Origin: an uncultured beta proteobacterium
GTDB taxonomy: Bacteria > Pseudomonadota > Gammaproteobacteria > Burkholderiales > SG8-39
Direction: 5' to 3'
DNA: 46,945 nucleotides
Assembly (NCBI GenBank): GCA_903859155.1
Contig: CAIOLO010000145.1
Location: 1-46,945 of the forward strand
In this document: piece by piece, positions 17,235 through 24,873 of the stretch
How the letters are laid out: each line of letters begins with the position of its first letter
How positions within the stretch are numbered: position 1 is the stretch's first letter
Position numbers and translations under genes: made by a program
Notes under the pieces: generated by a model
The model's input: only the letters and a program-made list of their open reading frames with translations
What the model was told of the DNA's origin: nothing
Database searches by the model: none

Positions 17235-19279
17235 AACCGCGGTGGCGCGATGTGTTTTTCCTGGCGCTGAGCGTTGCGATCACGCTGTGCGCTGCGGATG
17301 TTTATGCCGGCATTCCGCGCCTCGATCTGGAGGTGCGACTCGACCCGGCATCGCGGCAGTTGCGCGTGGTCGCGCAGTTTGACAATCCCGACGAGCGCGG
17401 ATTTCTGCTGCATCGCTCACTCGAGGTTCAGCGGGCTACGGTGGGTGGTGCTGCGACCGTGCCGCGACGCGCCGGCCGGCGGGGCGAGGCGGTTCTCTGG
17501 CAGATCGCCGCCGCGAAGGGCGCGCGCGTGCGCATCGAGTACGGCGGCAAGCTGCCCGAACTGGATCGCGCGCTGGACGCCCGCGGCGTGCTCGGCGCGA
17601 AACCGCCAATGGCATCCGCCGAGGGCAGCTACCTGCCTGCCTCCGGCGACTGGTACCCGGCCCCGGCGCCGCTGTTCACCTATCGCGTAAGTCTTTCGCT
17701 GCCTTGGGCGCAACGCGGCCTGGTGGCAGGGCGCCTGGTGTCGGAGTCCCTGCCGGAGGGAGACGCAGGACGCTATGCGGCCGTGTTCGAGTTCGATCAT
17801 CCTGCCGACGGCATAGACCTCATGGCCGGGCCCTATGTGATTCGCGAGCGGATGGTCGCGCGCGAGGGCGCGGCGCCGTTGCGGTTGAGGACCTATTTCG
17901 CGCCGGCCATCGACGCGCTTGCCGAAGCCTATATCGAGGACAGCCGGCGTTACATCGAACTCTATTCGCAGCGCATCGGTGCCTATCCGTTCAGCGAATT
18001 TTCCGTGGTATCCAGCCCGCTGCCCACCGGGTTCGGCATGCCCACGCTGACCTATCTCGGCGAGTCGGTGCTGCGCCTGCCGTTCATCCGTGCCACCTCG
18101 CTGGGCCACGAGGTGCTGCACAACTGGTGGGGAAACGGCGTCTTTGCCGATGTTTCGCAGGGCAACTGGTCGGAGGGGCTGACCACGTTCATGGCCGACT
18201 ACTATTACAAGGAGCGCGATTCCGCCGACACGGCGCGCGAGGCGCGCCTGGCCTGGCTGCGTGATTTTGCCGCGCTGCCCGCGGATGCGCACGCGCCGCT
18301 GGCCGCGTTTCGCTCGCGCACCCATGGCGCGACCGCCGCGCTGGGCTATGGCAAGGCGGCCATGGTGTTCTTCATGCTGCGCGACCTGATCGGCGCGGCG
18401 GCATTCGAGCAGGGCCTGCGCCAGTTCTGGGAGTCGCGCCAGTTCAGTTTCGCGTCCTGGGAGCATCTGCGTGCCGCCTTTGAGCAGGCTTCGGGACGAC
18501 CGCTGCGGGAGTTTTTTGCCCAGTGGATCGAGCGTGCCGGCGGGCCGCGCGTCTGGATCGAGAATGCCTCGGTGCGTGAGGGTCGCGACGGCGCGCAAAT
18601 TGAACTCGAGCTCGCACAGTCCGCCCCGGCCTATGCGTTGCGATTGCCGCTCGAGTGGGTCGGTCCAGGCAGATCCGAGACCCGCTTGATCGAGGTCAAT
18701 GGCGAGCACACCACGGTGACGCTGGATGCGGCCTGGCTGCCGCAGGGCGTGCGCCTCGACCCGGACCTGCGCCTGTGGCGCGTGCTCGATGCCGAGCAAT
18801 TGCCGCCGATATTGCGGCGCTGGATTCTTGCCGACGCACCGCGCCTGGTGCTGGCATCTGCCGCGCCCGAGGTGCGGGCTGCGGCACGGTTGCTGGCGCA
18901 GGGTTTTTTCGAGCAGGCGCCACAATTGGTCGAACCGGCCGTGCTGGCGGCGGGATCGGAACCGGTGCTGCTCGCCGGTTTGCACGCGGATATCGATGCA
19001 GCACTCGCGCGGCTCGGATTGCCGCCGCGGCCCGCCGCAATTGCAGAACGTGGCACGGCCCAGGTGTGGACCGTACAGACTCCGGCCGGGCGTGCGCCGC
19101 TCGCGGTGGTTTCGGCACGCGACGCCGAGGCGCTGCGCCGGATTTCACCGGCGCTGCCTCACTACGGCGCCCGGAGTTATCTGGTATTTGACGGTGCCCG
19201 CATGATTGAGGCGGGCGTCTGGCCAGCGCCGGGTCGGGTGCTGCCGGTCACTACTCGAGCGGCAACTGTTGCAAAGTGA
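17231..19279 (+). CDS. Exported M1-like metallopeptidase
   Basis: This 682-residue protein has a signal peptide (cleavage near VYAG, residue 27) and a gluzincin active site, HEVLHNWWGN near residue 295, followed by NWSEGLTTF, which provides the third zinc ligand Glu. The gap from the second His to this Glu is 17 residues, one less than in most M1 peptidases, but the WWGN and EGLTTF context is family-like. A substrate-binding beta domain precedes it and a long C-terminal region of unknown role follows (residues 400-680). GTG at 17231 overlaps the lipoprotein stop (GTGA). Probably periplasmic and functionally tied to the ChaN-PDZ protein. Confidence 0.8.
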   Translation: MKPRWRDVFFLALSVAITLCAADVYAGIPRLDLEVRLDPASRQLRVVAQFDNPDERGFLLHRSLEVQRATVGGAATVPRRAGRRGEAVLWQIAAAKGARVRIEYGGKLPELDRALDARGVLGAKPPMASAEGSYLPASGDWYPAPAPLFTYRVSLSLPWAQRGLVAGRLVSESLPEGDAGRYAAVFEFDHPADGIDLMAGPYVIRERMVAREGAAPLRLRTYFAPAIDALAEAYIEDSRRYIELYSQRIGAYPFSEFSVVSSPLPTGFGMPTLTYLGESVLRLPFIRATSLGHEVLHNWWGNGVFADVSQGNWSEGLTTFMADYYYKERDSADTAREARLAWLRDFAALPADAHAPLAAFRSRTHGATAALGYGKAAMVFFMLRDLIGAAAFEQGLRQFWESRQFSFASWEHLRAAFEQASGRPLREFFAQWIERAGGPRVWIENASVREGRDGAQIELELAQSAPAYALRLPLEWVGPGRSETRLIEVNGEHTTVTLDAAWLPQGVRLDPDLRLWRVLDAEQLPPILRRWILADAPRLVLASAAPEVRAAARLLAQGFFEQAPQLVEPAVLAAGSEPVLLAGLHADIDAALARLGLPPRPAAIAERGTAQVWTVQTPAGRAPLAVVSARDAEALRRISPALPHYGARSYLVFDGARMIEAGVWPAPGRVLPVTTRAATVAK

Positions 19280-19281
19280 CG

Positions 19282-19303
19282 GCGCGCTGCGCGCGCGCCG
19301 GAA
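19282..19303. terminator. GC-rich hairpin between convergent genes
   Basis: Between the stop of the peptidase gene and that of the OB-fold gene, the sequence CGGCGCGC-TGC-GCGCGCCG can form an 8-bp GC stem. It is followed on the plus strand by an AT-rich stretch (GAATTATTTC), but not a clean T-run. A shared two-way terminator is likely but not certain. Confidence 0.4.
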
Positions 19304-20023
19304 TTATTTCTGCAGTGTGGCTTCCTCGATCAGCACTTTGTAGGAGTAACCGGAACCCAGATCCCGGTTGGTGTGCACCACCCCTTTGACGGTCACGACA
19401 TCGCCGACCTTGGCCTGGTCCTTGGTGGTCACCAGCACGTCGTCGCTACTGTTCGCGGCGGAACCGGTTCCGTCGCGCAAGTGAACCCAGTTCTTGTCCA
19501 TGATTTGCGCGTTGTATTTCACAACGGTGCCGCGGACCAGAACCGTTTTGTCTTTGAGTTCATCGCGACGGGTGTTGATTTCGGCCACCGTCCGCGCATT
19601 CGGGCCGGTTGCTTTGGCCACCTTGACATTTCCCACCGGTGCCGCCTTGGCGATGCCCGCGTGCGCCGCCATGACGTCGCCCTCCGCGCCGGCGAGCGAC
19701 CCGAAGACGATCTTGTCGAAGGTTTTCTTCATCGATTTGCTCTCGAAATTATTCATGAGCATGGCGTTTTCGATGGTGACTTCCGCGCCTTTCTTGATCG
19801 GCGTTTTGTTGACGGCCGCCCAGGTTTCGCCGTCCTTGGTCTTGAGGCGCAGATAGGTGTAGGCCTCGACGTCCTTGACCTCGAGCACCGTGCCTTTGAC
19901 GGTGACCGCGGCGGGCGGTGCGGTGGCCGGTGCTGCCGCTGCGGCCGGCGCCGGCTTGTCGGCGGCCCAGTTTGTACTGGCGCCAAACAGCATCAGGGCC
20001 AGAATGGAAAAAAACGTTTTCAT
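19304..20023 (-). CDS. Periplasmic OB-fold protein, NrfJ-like
   Basis: This 239-residue protein has a signal peptide (MKTFFSILALMLFGAS, cleavage near AADK), an Ala/Pro-rich linker, and two small beta-barrel (OB-like) repeats. Repeat one (residues 40-95) has VTVKGTVLEVKDVEAYTYL and repeat two (residues 160-235) has KTVLVRGTVVKYN, NWVHLRDGTG and VGDVVTVKGVV. Proteins like this are annotated as periplasmic nucleotide-binding-like or NrfJ-like; the ligand is unknown. The upstream minus strand has an FNR box 22 bases before a -10 (TAACAT), the exact class II spacing, so oxygen-limited induction is a sound inference. Confidence 0.75.
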   Translation of the reverse strand: MKTFFSILALMLFGASTNWAADKPAPAAAAAPATAPPAAVTVKGTVLEVKDVEAYTYLRLKTKDGETWAAVNKTPIKKGAEVTIENAMLMNNFESKSMKKTFDKIVFGSLAGAEGDVMAAHAGIAKAAPVGNVKVAKATGPNARTVAEINTRRDELKDKTVLVRGTVVKYNAQIMDKNWVHLRDGTGSAANSSDDVLVTTKDQAKVGDVVTVKGVVHTNRDLGSGYSYKVLIEEATLQK

Positions 20024-20064
20024 GATTTACCGCTCCCTTTTTGGAAAATATTGCACATTCCGGC

Positions 20065-20106
20065 ATGTTAATCCTGCCGCCGCGCCAATTGCCTGATATC
20101 GATCAA
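20065..20106 (-). promoter_or_regulatory. FNR-type class II promoter for the OB-fold gene
   Basis: On the minus strand TTGAT-CGAT-ATCAG (20093-20106) matches the FNR consensus at 9 of 10 positions. Exactly 22 bp later comes TAACAT (20065-20070) as a -10, so the box would be centred at -41.5 with transcription starting near 20058, 35 bases before the ATG at 20023. The same box could act on the plus-strand S4 gene, but no good -10 is placed for that. Confidence 0.6.
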
Positions 20107-20160
20107 ATACAGCGAACTACGCACATGCCGGCCTGCTCCAATAGGCGTTACCATCAACCC

Positions 20161-20379
20161 ATGGAGACGATCGAATTCCTGTTGAATCAGGCTCATGTCG
20201 AGCTTTGCCAGTTGTTGAAGCTGGCGGGCGTCGCGCCAAGCGGGGGAATCGGCAAGCACATGGTCGCCGCCGGCGAAGTCAGTGTCGATGGCAAGCCCGA
20301 GAGCCGCAAAACCGCCAAAATTCTCGCCGGACAGACGGTCCAGTGCCGTGGCGTCACCATCCGCGTGAAGGCGCCTTGA
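20161..20379 (+). CDS. S4-domain RNA-binding protein, YbcJ-like
   Basis: This 72-residue protein is a single S4 RNA-binding domain: FLLNQAHVELCQLLKLAG, then KHMVAAGEVSVDG and KPESRKTAKILAGQTVQ, and a final beta strand. It resembles small stand-alone S4 proteins such as YbcJ, which are thought to bind RNA or ribosomes. ATG at 20161 is the only reasonable start; the longer open frame upstream is not homologous. It is followed by slyX after one base, likely in one transcript. Confidence 0.85.
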   Translation: METIEFLLNQAHVELCQLLKLAGVAPSGGIGKHMVAAGEVSVDGKPESRKTAKILAGQTVQCRGVTIRVKAP

Positions 20380-20380
20380 A

Positions 20381-20611
20381 ATGAACGATCCGAAAAGCGC
20401 CCGGGATGCCGATTCGCGACTGGAGGAGATCGAGTCCAAGCTGATGCTTGCCGAGGATCTTCTCGATACCCTGAATCGCACCGTGTACCGCCAGCAACAG
20501 CAAATCGACCGCCTGGAGCATGAACTGCGCGGGGTGCGCGAGCAGTTGCAGGTATCCGGCATAGCCGCTGCGCCGAACTCGCTGCAGGAAGAGTTGCCGC
20601 CGCACTACTAG
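20381..20611 (+). CDS. slyX: SlyX family protein
   Basis: This 76-residue protein has the SlyX signature: a short leader, then a coiled coil with regularly spaced hydrophobics (LEEIESKLMLAEDLLDTLN, then RQQQQIDRLEHELRGVREQL), and the conserved end EELPPHY. The function of SlyX is unknown. It begins 1 base after the S4 gene stop. Confidence 0.92.
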   Translation: MNDPKSARDADSRLEEIESKLMLAEDLLDTLNRTVYRQQQQIDRLEHELRGVREQLQVSGIAAAPNSLQEELPPHY

Positions 20612-20710
20612 GCGCGGCGCGGTTCCTCTGGTGCTGCGGCAATTGCTATCATGGCGGCGCGGTTCTGCCATGCCCCCGGGAAATCCGCCACTGAATAAGG
20701 AGTCTCCAAG

Positions 20711-21679
20711 ATGCTGCCACTTGTCCGATATGCCGCCGCTGCAGCGGCCGTGCTGTCCGCCGCTCATGCCGCCGCGCAGGCCTGGCCTTCGAAACCGGTT
20801 CGAATCATCACGGAAACCGCCCCAGGAAGCGTTTTCGACACGGCATTCCGCGCGCTGGCGCCGCAACTCGGTCAGCAATTGGGGCAGGTGTTTGTGATCG
20901 AGAACCGGCCCGGGGCCAGCGGCATCGTCTCAATGGAGTCGTGCGTCCGCTCGTCGCCAGATGGCTATTCGGTGTGTGGTATCTCGACCAATGGCTATTC
21001 CTTCACTCCGCACCTGTTCAACAAGGTGCCCTATGACGTCGAGCGTGATTTCAAGCCGGTTTCGAACGTGGTCCTGATGATTGACGGCCTGGTGACCTCC
21101 GGCGCGCTGCCGGCGACCTCGCTGCAGGAATTGCAGACGCTGGCCGTGACCCGGCCGGGTGGTTTGAACTTCGGCACGCTCGGCGAAGGGTCCTCGGTCG
21201 ATTTTTTCCGGCAGTTGCTCGGCGAGCAGTGGAAAACCACCCTGGTCGGGATTCCCTACAAGGGCGGCGCCAACCTCACCGCCGCCGGGCTGATGTCCGG
21301 TGAAATCGACCTGTCCTGGGGATCGCTCGGGAGCTGGATCGGCGGCATCAACGGCGGGAAGATCAGGTTGCACGCGGTCGCCGCCTCGAAGCGGTTGCCG
21401 CAATTTCCGAACATTCCCACGTTTGCGGAGGCGAAGCTGAGCGGCATAGGGCGCGTGTTCTACGGCGTGGCGTTGCAGGCCGGGACGGCGGACGCCATCG
21501 TCGCACGGTTGAATGCGGAAGTGGTCAGGGCGTTGGGCGAGCCCAAGGTCGCCGAAGCCATCGCGGGCCGCTTTCTCGAGCCCGATCCGAGGAGCATTAC
21601 GGATTTCATCGCGTTTCTCAAGGAAGACCGCGAGCGCGCCGGCATGCTGGTGCGCAAGTACAACGTTCCGCGGCAGTAG
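20711..21679 (+). CDS. TTT-type periplasmic solute receptor (Bug/TctC family)
   Basis: This is a 322-residue receptor with a short signal peptide (cleavage near AAQAWPSKP). It has VRIITETAPGSVFDT in place of the usual GG-containing first loop, VIENRPGASGIVS, and VGIPYKGGANLTA, with a rather different lobe 2 (SGEIDLSWGSLGSWIGG). The non-standard first loop and the Trp- and Ser-rich middle suggest a different ligand class from the other receptors in this window. AAGGAG lies 8 bases before the ATG. It is a single gene between slyX and the cation transporter, with an upstream TATCAT that may be its -10. Confidence 0.9.
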   Translation: MLPLVRYAAAAAAVLSAAHAAAQAWPSKPVRIITETAPGSVFDTAFRALAPQLGQQLGQVFVIENRPGASGIVSMESCVRSSPDGYSVCGISTNGYSFTPHLFNKVPYDVERDFKPVSNVVLMIDGLVTSGALPATSLQELQTLAVTRPGGLNFGTLGEGSSVDFFRQLLGEQWKTTLVGIPYKGGANLTAAGLMSGEIDLSWGSLGSWIGGINGGKIRLHAVAASKRLPQFPNIPTFAEAKLSGIGRVFYGVALQAGTADAIVARLNAEVVRALGEPKVAEAIAGRFLEPDPRSITDFIAFLKEDRERAGMLVRKYNVPRQ

Positions 21680-21770
21680 GGGCAGGATCGGCGCGCCGGC
21701 GGCTAAATGATCCGGTGAGCGCGGGATCTGCGCGATGTGATTTCGCCGCAGGAGCGGGATTCCTGAGGAT

Positions 21771-22709
21771 TCACGAAACTCCCTGCGCCGCAGGTTTTTG
21801 CCAGGGATCGACGTGGGTCATCACGTTGAGCACGCGATGATGCTGCAGCACCCGCAGCCTGGCCGCGACCGCGATTTCGTGGCCCGCCGCGACACTGACG
21901 GCGGCCTCGATTTCAAGGTGTACATCGACGACGATCATGTCGCCCATCTTGCGCGTGCGGATGTCGTGGGCGCCGGCCACCCCGGGTGTCTCGAGCAGCG
22001 TCCGGCGGATGGCGTCGACCTCCTTTTCGTCCGCCGACCGGTCCATCAGGTCGTGCAGCGCATCCCAGCCGAATTCCCAGCCCATCTTGGCCACCATGAA
22101 TCCGACGATGAGCGCGGCGATCGGGTCGAGGATCGGGTAGCCAGCCAGGTTGCCGATGATGCCGATACTCACCACCAGCGATGATGCCGCGTCCGAACGC
22201 GCATGCCAGGCATTGGCCACCAGCATGCCTGATTTGACGCGCTTGGCCACCGCCAGCATGTAGCGAAACAGCAGTTCTTTCGCGACCAGGGCGCCACCGG
22301 CCACCCACAGCGCAATGATATGAACCGTCTGCACGCTTTCGGGGTCCTCCAGCTTGCGAAAGGCCGACCACAGCATGCCCACGCCGACGGCCAGCAGCAG
22401 CGTTCCCAGCACCAGCGAAGCGGCATTCTCGAAACGCTGGTGCCCATAGGGATGGCCTGCATCGGCGTCCTTGCGGCTGTGGTGGTTGGCGAACAGCACG
22501 ACGAAGTCGGCCACCAGGTCCGATAGCGAGTGGATGCCGTCGGCGATCAGCCCCTGGGACCTGGCAAGCATGCCCACGGCAATCTGGCTGACGGTCAGCA
22601 GGATATTGACGCCCACGCTGACCCAGGTGCTGCGCGATGCGGCCGCGGCACGCACCGCGGGCGTGTTTTGCGCGTCTTCGGTGTCGTCGGCAATCACGGT
22701 GAACTTCAT
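21771..22709 (-). CDS. Cation diffusion facilitator (CDF) family efflux protein
   Basis: This 312-residue inner-membrane transporter has about six helices and the CDF metal site: ADGIHSLSDLVAD in helix 2 and the HxxxD of WHARSDAASS in helix 5. A C-terminal cytoplasmic domain (residues 215-300) has the ferredoxin-like fold with metal-binding histidines (AGAHDIRTRKMGD, then VDVHLEIE). It exports divalent metals (Zn2+, Co2+, Fe2+ or similar) by proton exchange; the exact metal cannot be told. A 7-bp hairpin (GGCAGCC/GGCTGCC, 22736-22757) lies just upstream, with no clear ribosome binding site. Confidence 0.9.
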   Translation of the reverse strand: MKFTVIADDTEDAQNTPAVRAAAASRSTWVSVGVNILLTVSQIAVGMLARSQGLIADGIHSLSDLVADFVVLFANHHSRKDADAGHPYGHQRFENAASLVLGTLLLAVGVGMLWSAFRKLEDPESVQTVHIIALWVAGGALVAKELLFRYMLAVAKRVKSGMLVANAWHARSDAASSLVVSIGIIGNLAGYPILDPIAALIVGFMVAKMGWEFGWDALHDLMDRSADEKEVDAIRRTLLETPGVAGAHDIRTRKMGDMIVVDVHLEIEAAVSVAAGHEIAVAARLRVLQHHRVLNVMTHVDPWQKPAAQGVS

Positions 22710-22866
22710 GGAGGGGGCTCGCGGGACCTGCGGATGGCAGCCGGCTTCATGGCTGCCGAAGTGAGCAGTCTACCGGTTGATGGTACTTGCCGGAGGGGCA
22801 ATTGCAGAGTGAGTCAAGTGCAGTGCAAATCAATTGTCCCCTGCGGAATCATTCCGCCGGCGGCAT

Positions 22867-23031
22867 TCAGCTCATGTGCCATTCGCTGTTCGCGTCGGGC
22901 ACACGCGCTTCGCCGGGATGGCCGCCCAGCGAATAAGGGATCGACAGGAAAGCAACGCAGATCACCAGCACCAGCGTCGTGGCCACCGCGCCGACCCATT
23001 GTTTGACGACGAATTTCAGGGATGCATCCAT
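22867..23031 (-). CDS. Small single-pass membrane protein (54 aa)
   Basis: From ATG 23031 a 54-codon frame encodes a short basic N terminus (MDASLKFVVKQWVG), a single 18-20 residue hydrophobic helix (AVATTLVLVICVAFLSIPY) and a polar C terminus ending WHMS. This is a typical small bitopic membrane protein. It is divergent from the cytochrome operon and faces the same half-site array at 23083-23157, so it probably belongs to that regulon. The family is not recognised. Possible roles are an accessory subunit or a regulator of the sensor kinase. Its length makes it easy to overlook. Confidence 0.55.
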   Translation of the reverse strand: MDASLKFVVKQWVGAVATTLVLVICVAFLSIPYSLGGHPGEARVPDANSEWHMS

Positions 23032-23082
23032 GGAAGCTCTTGTGATTTGAATGTTTCGATGCGGCCAGTGTGGCAGCCCAGT

Positions 23083-23157
23083 CTTAAGGCAGTCTTAAGG
23101 CGGCCTTAAGGCGGCCGCTGCGTCTGGCGGGGCCTGGCGGCTTAAGAAAACCCTAAG
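23083..23157. promoter_or_regulatory. Array of five CTTAAG half-sites (PmrA/QseB-type)
   Basis: CTTAAG occurs at 23083, 23094, 23105 and 23141, and CCTAAG at 23152. Within each of the two groups the spacing is exactly 11 bp, i.e. HTTAAD-N5-HTTAAD as recognised by PmrA/QseB/BasR-type OmpR regulators. The three-site group lies nearer the divergent small membrane protein gene, the pair nearer the cytochrome operon. The operon encodes its own OmpR-family regulator (24874), so autoregulation is likely. The binding itself is inferred from the pattern. Confidence 0.7.
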
Positions 23158-23199
23158 ACGCCGGCCGCAACATGGGATCACTGCAAACCGGGAGTCGCC

Positions 23200-23607
23200 A
23201 TGAATCATCCGACCGTTATCCGTTATCTGCATGCGGCGCTTGTCGCCGGCGCAGTTCTTTCCTCTGTGGCGCAGGCCAGCACGCCGGCCCAGTTGCTGGC
23301 CGATTACAGTGCCCGCGCCGGTTCAGCGCCGTCGCCGGCACGCGGCCGCGCGCTGTTTACCGCGCCGCAGGGCAGGGAATGGAGTTGCTCCACCTGCCAT
23401 GGTGCCGTGCCCACCCAGGCCGGCAAACATGCCTCGACCGGCAAGGCGATCGGCGCGCTGGCGCCGGGCTTCAATGCCGAGCGCTTCAGCGACGCAGCCA
23501 TTACGGAAAAGTGGTTCCGCCGCAATTGCAACGATGTGATGGGCCGCGAGTGCAGCGCCGCCGAAAAGGCCGACGTGCTGAGCTGGTTGCTCACCTTGAA
23601 GCCGTGA
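23200..23607 (+). CDS. SHP/DUF1924-type monohaem cytochrome c
   Basis: This 135-residue secreted protein has a signal peptide (cleavage near AQAS, residue 27), a single haem attachment motif CSTCH near residue 66, and the family signature KWFRRNCNDVMGREC near the C terminus, ending WLLTLKP. The SHP (sphaeroides haem protein) family has a class I cytochrome fold in which an Asn in the NC...C segment can act as the sixth ligand and be displaced by O2 or other small ligands. The NC...GREC motif here fits that. GGGAG precedes the ATG. It leads the operon with a diheme cytochrome, a cytochrome b, and a two-component system. Confidence 0.88.
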   Translation: MNHPTVIRYLHAALVAGAVLSSVAQASTPAQLLADYSARAGSAPSPARGRALFTAPQGREWSCSTCHGAVPTQAGKHASTGKAIGALAPGFNAERFSDAAITEKWFRRNCNDVMGRECSAAEKADVLSWLLTLKP

Positions 23608-23649
23608 TTGCCATGACTGACTCCAAAAACCTTACCCGGGAAACCTGCC

Positions 23650-24138
23650 ATGAATGAAATACCGCGTCTGCGTTATCCACGCATTGTGCTGGGCCTGATG
23701 GTTGCAGCTGGCATTGCCGGCGCGGCGCTGGCCGATGGCGGCAAAAGCGAGCAGGGCGTGCCGCTGTCGCCAAAGTATCGGCAGGAATGTGCGGCCTGCC
23801 ATGTGCCGTTCCCCCCCGGCATGCTGCCGGCGGCCTCCTGGCGGCACGTCATGGCCGACCTGCCGCGTCACTACGGCACCGATGCCTCGCTCGATCCGGC
23901 AAGCACGAAGGAACTGTCCACCTGGATCGCCGCAAATGCCGGCACCTACAAGCGGGTCAGCGAAGAGCCGACCCAGGATCGCATTACCCACTCAGTGTGG
24001 TTCGTGCGCAAACACAACGAGGTGGCGGCCGGCACCTGGTCGCTACCGGCGGTAAAGGGTCCCTCCAACTGCGCCGCCTGTCATCCCCAAGCCGATCAAG
24101 GAAATTTCAATGAACACAGTGTCCGCATCCCGCGCTGA
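23650..24138 (+). CDS. Diheme cytochrome c (DHC family)
   Basis: This 162-residue secreted cytochrome has a signal peptide (cleavage near ALADG, residue 30) and two CxxCH motifs, CAACH near residue 55 and CAACH near residue 143. The second lies near the C terminus, as in DHC proteins that donate electrons to SHP. It starts 42 bases after the SHP gene and its 3' end overlaps the cytochrome b gene by 29 bases in another frame. Its role as electron carrier between the membrane cytochrome b and SHP is established for this family in Rhodobacter and Shewanella relatives; here it is by analogy. Confidence 0.88.
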   Translation: MNEIPRLRYPRIVLGLMVAAGIAGAALADGGKSEQGVPLSPKYRQECAACHVPFPPGMLPAASWRHVMADLPRHYGTDASLDPASTKELSTWIAANAGTYKRVSEEPTQDRITHSVWFVRKHNEVAAGTWSLPAVKGPSNCAACHPQADQGNFNEHSVRIPR

Positions 24139-24844
24139 AACCGCGCATAGCAGTCCGGTGCGCCGCAAAATCCTTGTCTGGGACGCCCCGGTGCGTGTTT
24201 TTCACTGGCTGATGGTGGCGAGCTTTGCCGGCGCCTGGCTGACCGCGGAGAGCGAGCGCTGGCGGATGGTGCACGTGACGCTCGGCTACACCATGGGCGG
24301 GCTGGTTGCGTTTCGCATTCTCTGGGGGCTGGTGGGTACGCGCCACGCGCGCTTTGCCAGCTTCGTGCGCGGCCCGGCCGTCGTGCTGCGTTATATCCGC
24401 GGCATACTGCGCGGCGAACCGGAGCATCACACCGGCCACAATCCCGCCGGTGCTCTGGCCATCCTTGCTTTGCTGGGACTGACACTGGCGATTACTGCAT
24501 CGGGCTGGGCCAGCTTTAACGAAATCGGCGGCAGATGGCCGGAAAAAGTTCACGAGATGCTGGCCAGTCTGATGCTCGCCATCGCGGCCGCGCATGTTGC
24601 CGGCGCGCTGTTTACCAGCTGGCAGCACCGCGAAAACCTGATCGGCGCGATGATCAGCGGACGCAAGACGGCGTTGCCGGAAGAGGGCGTGCGCCGCGCC
24701 TGGAGTTCTGTGGCCGCGCTGATGCTGGCCTCGGTGCTGGGGTTCTGGTGGCTGCAATGGCAAAGCGTGCCCCCGGGCGGCAGCCTTGCCCAGCTGCCGG
24801 TGATTTCGGCAATGGCGAGGCAGCATGATCACCACCATGACTGA
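24110..24844 (+). CDS. Membrane cytochrome b (cytochrome b561/b6-like)
   Basis: This 244-residue inner-membrane protein has about four hydrophobic helices and His residues placed as haem b ligands: FHWLMVASF near residue 30, VHVTLGYT near 55, VHEMLASLML near 147 and AAHVAGALF near 160. It would take electrons from quinol and pass them to the diheme cytochrome. It starts at ATG 24110 inside the end of the diheme gene (29-base overlap), so translation is coupled, and is followed by the response regulator 29 bases later. The C-terminal tail is His-rich (HDHHHD). Confidence 0.85.
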   Translation: MNTVSASRAETAHSSPVRRKILVWDAPVRVFHWLMVASFAGAWLTAESERWRMVHVTLGYTMGGLVAFRILWGLVGTRHARFASFVRGPAVVLRYIRGILRGEPEHHTGHNPAGALAILALLGLTLAITASGWASFNEIGGRWPEKVHEMLASLMLAIAAAHVAGALFTSWQHRENLIGAMISGRKTALPEEGVRRAWSSVAALMLASVLGFWWLQWQSVPPGGSLAQLPVISAMARQHDHHHD

Positions 24845-24873
24845 GGCGGGTCCGGCGTGACACAATTCAGCCC

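Noticed and set aside
23200-24844. Cytochrome genes as part of a nitrite or nitrate reductase cluster
   Set aside because: No reductase subunits are present, and the single CxxCH with the NC...GREC motif fits the SHP family instead.
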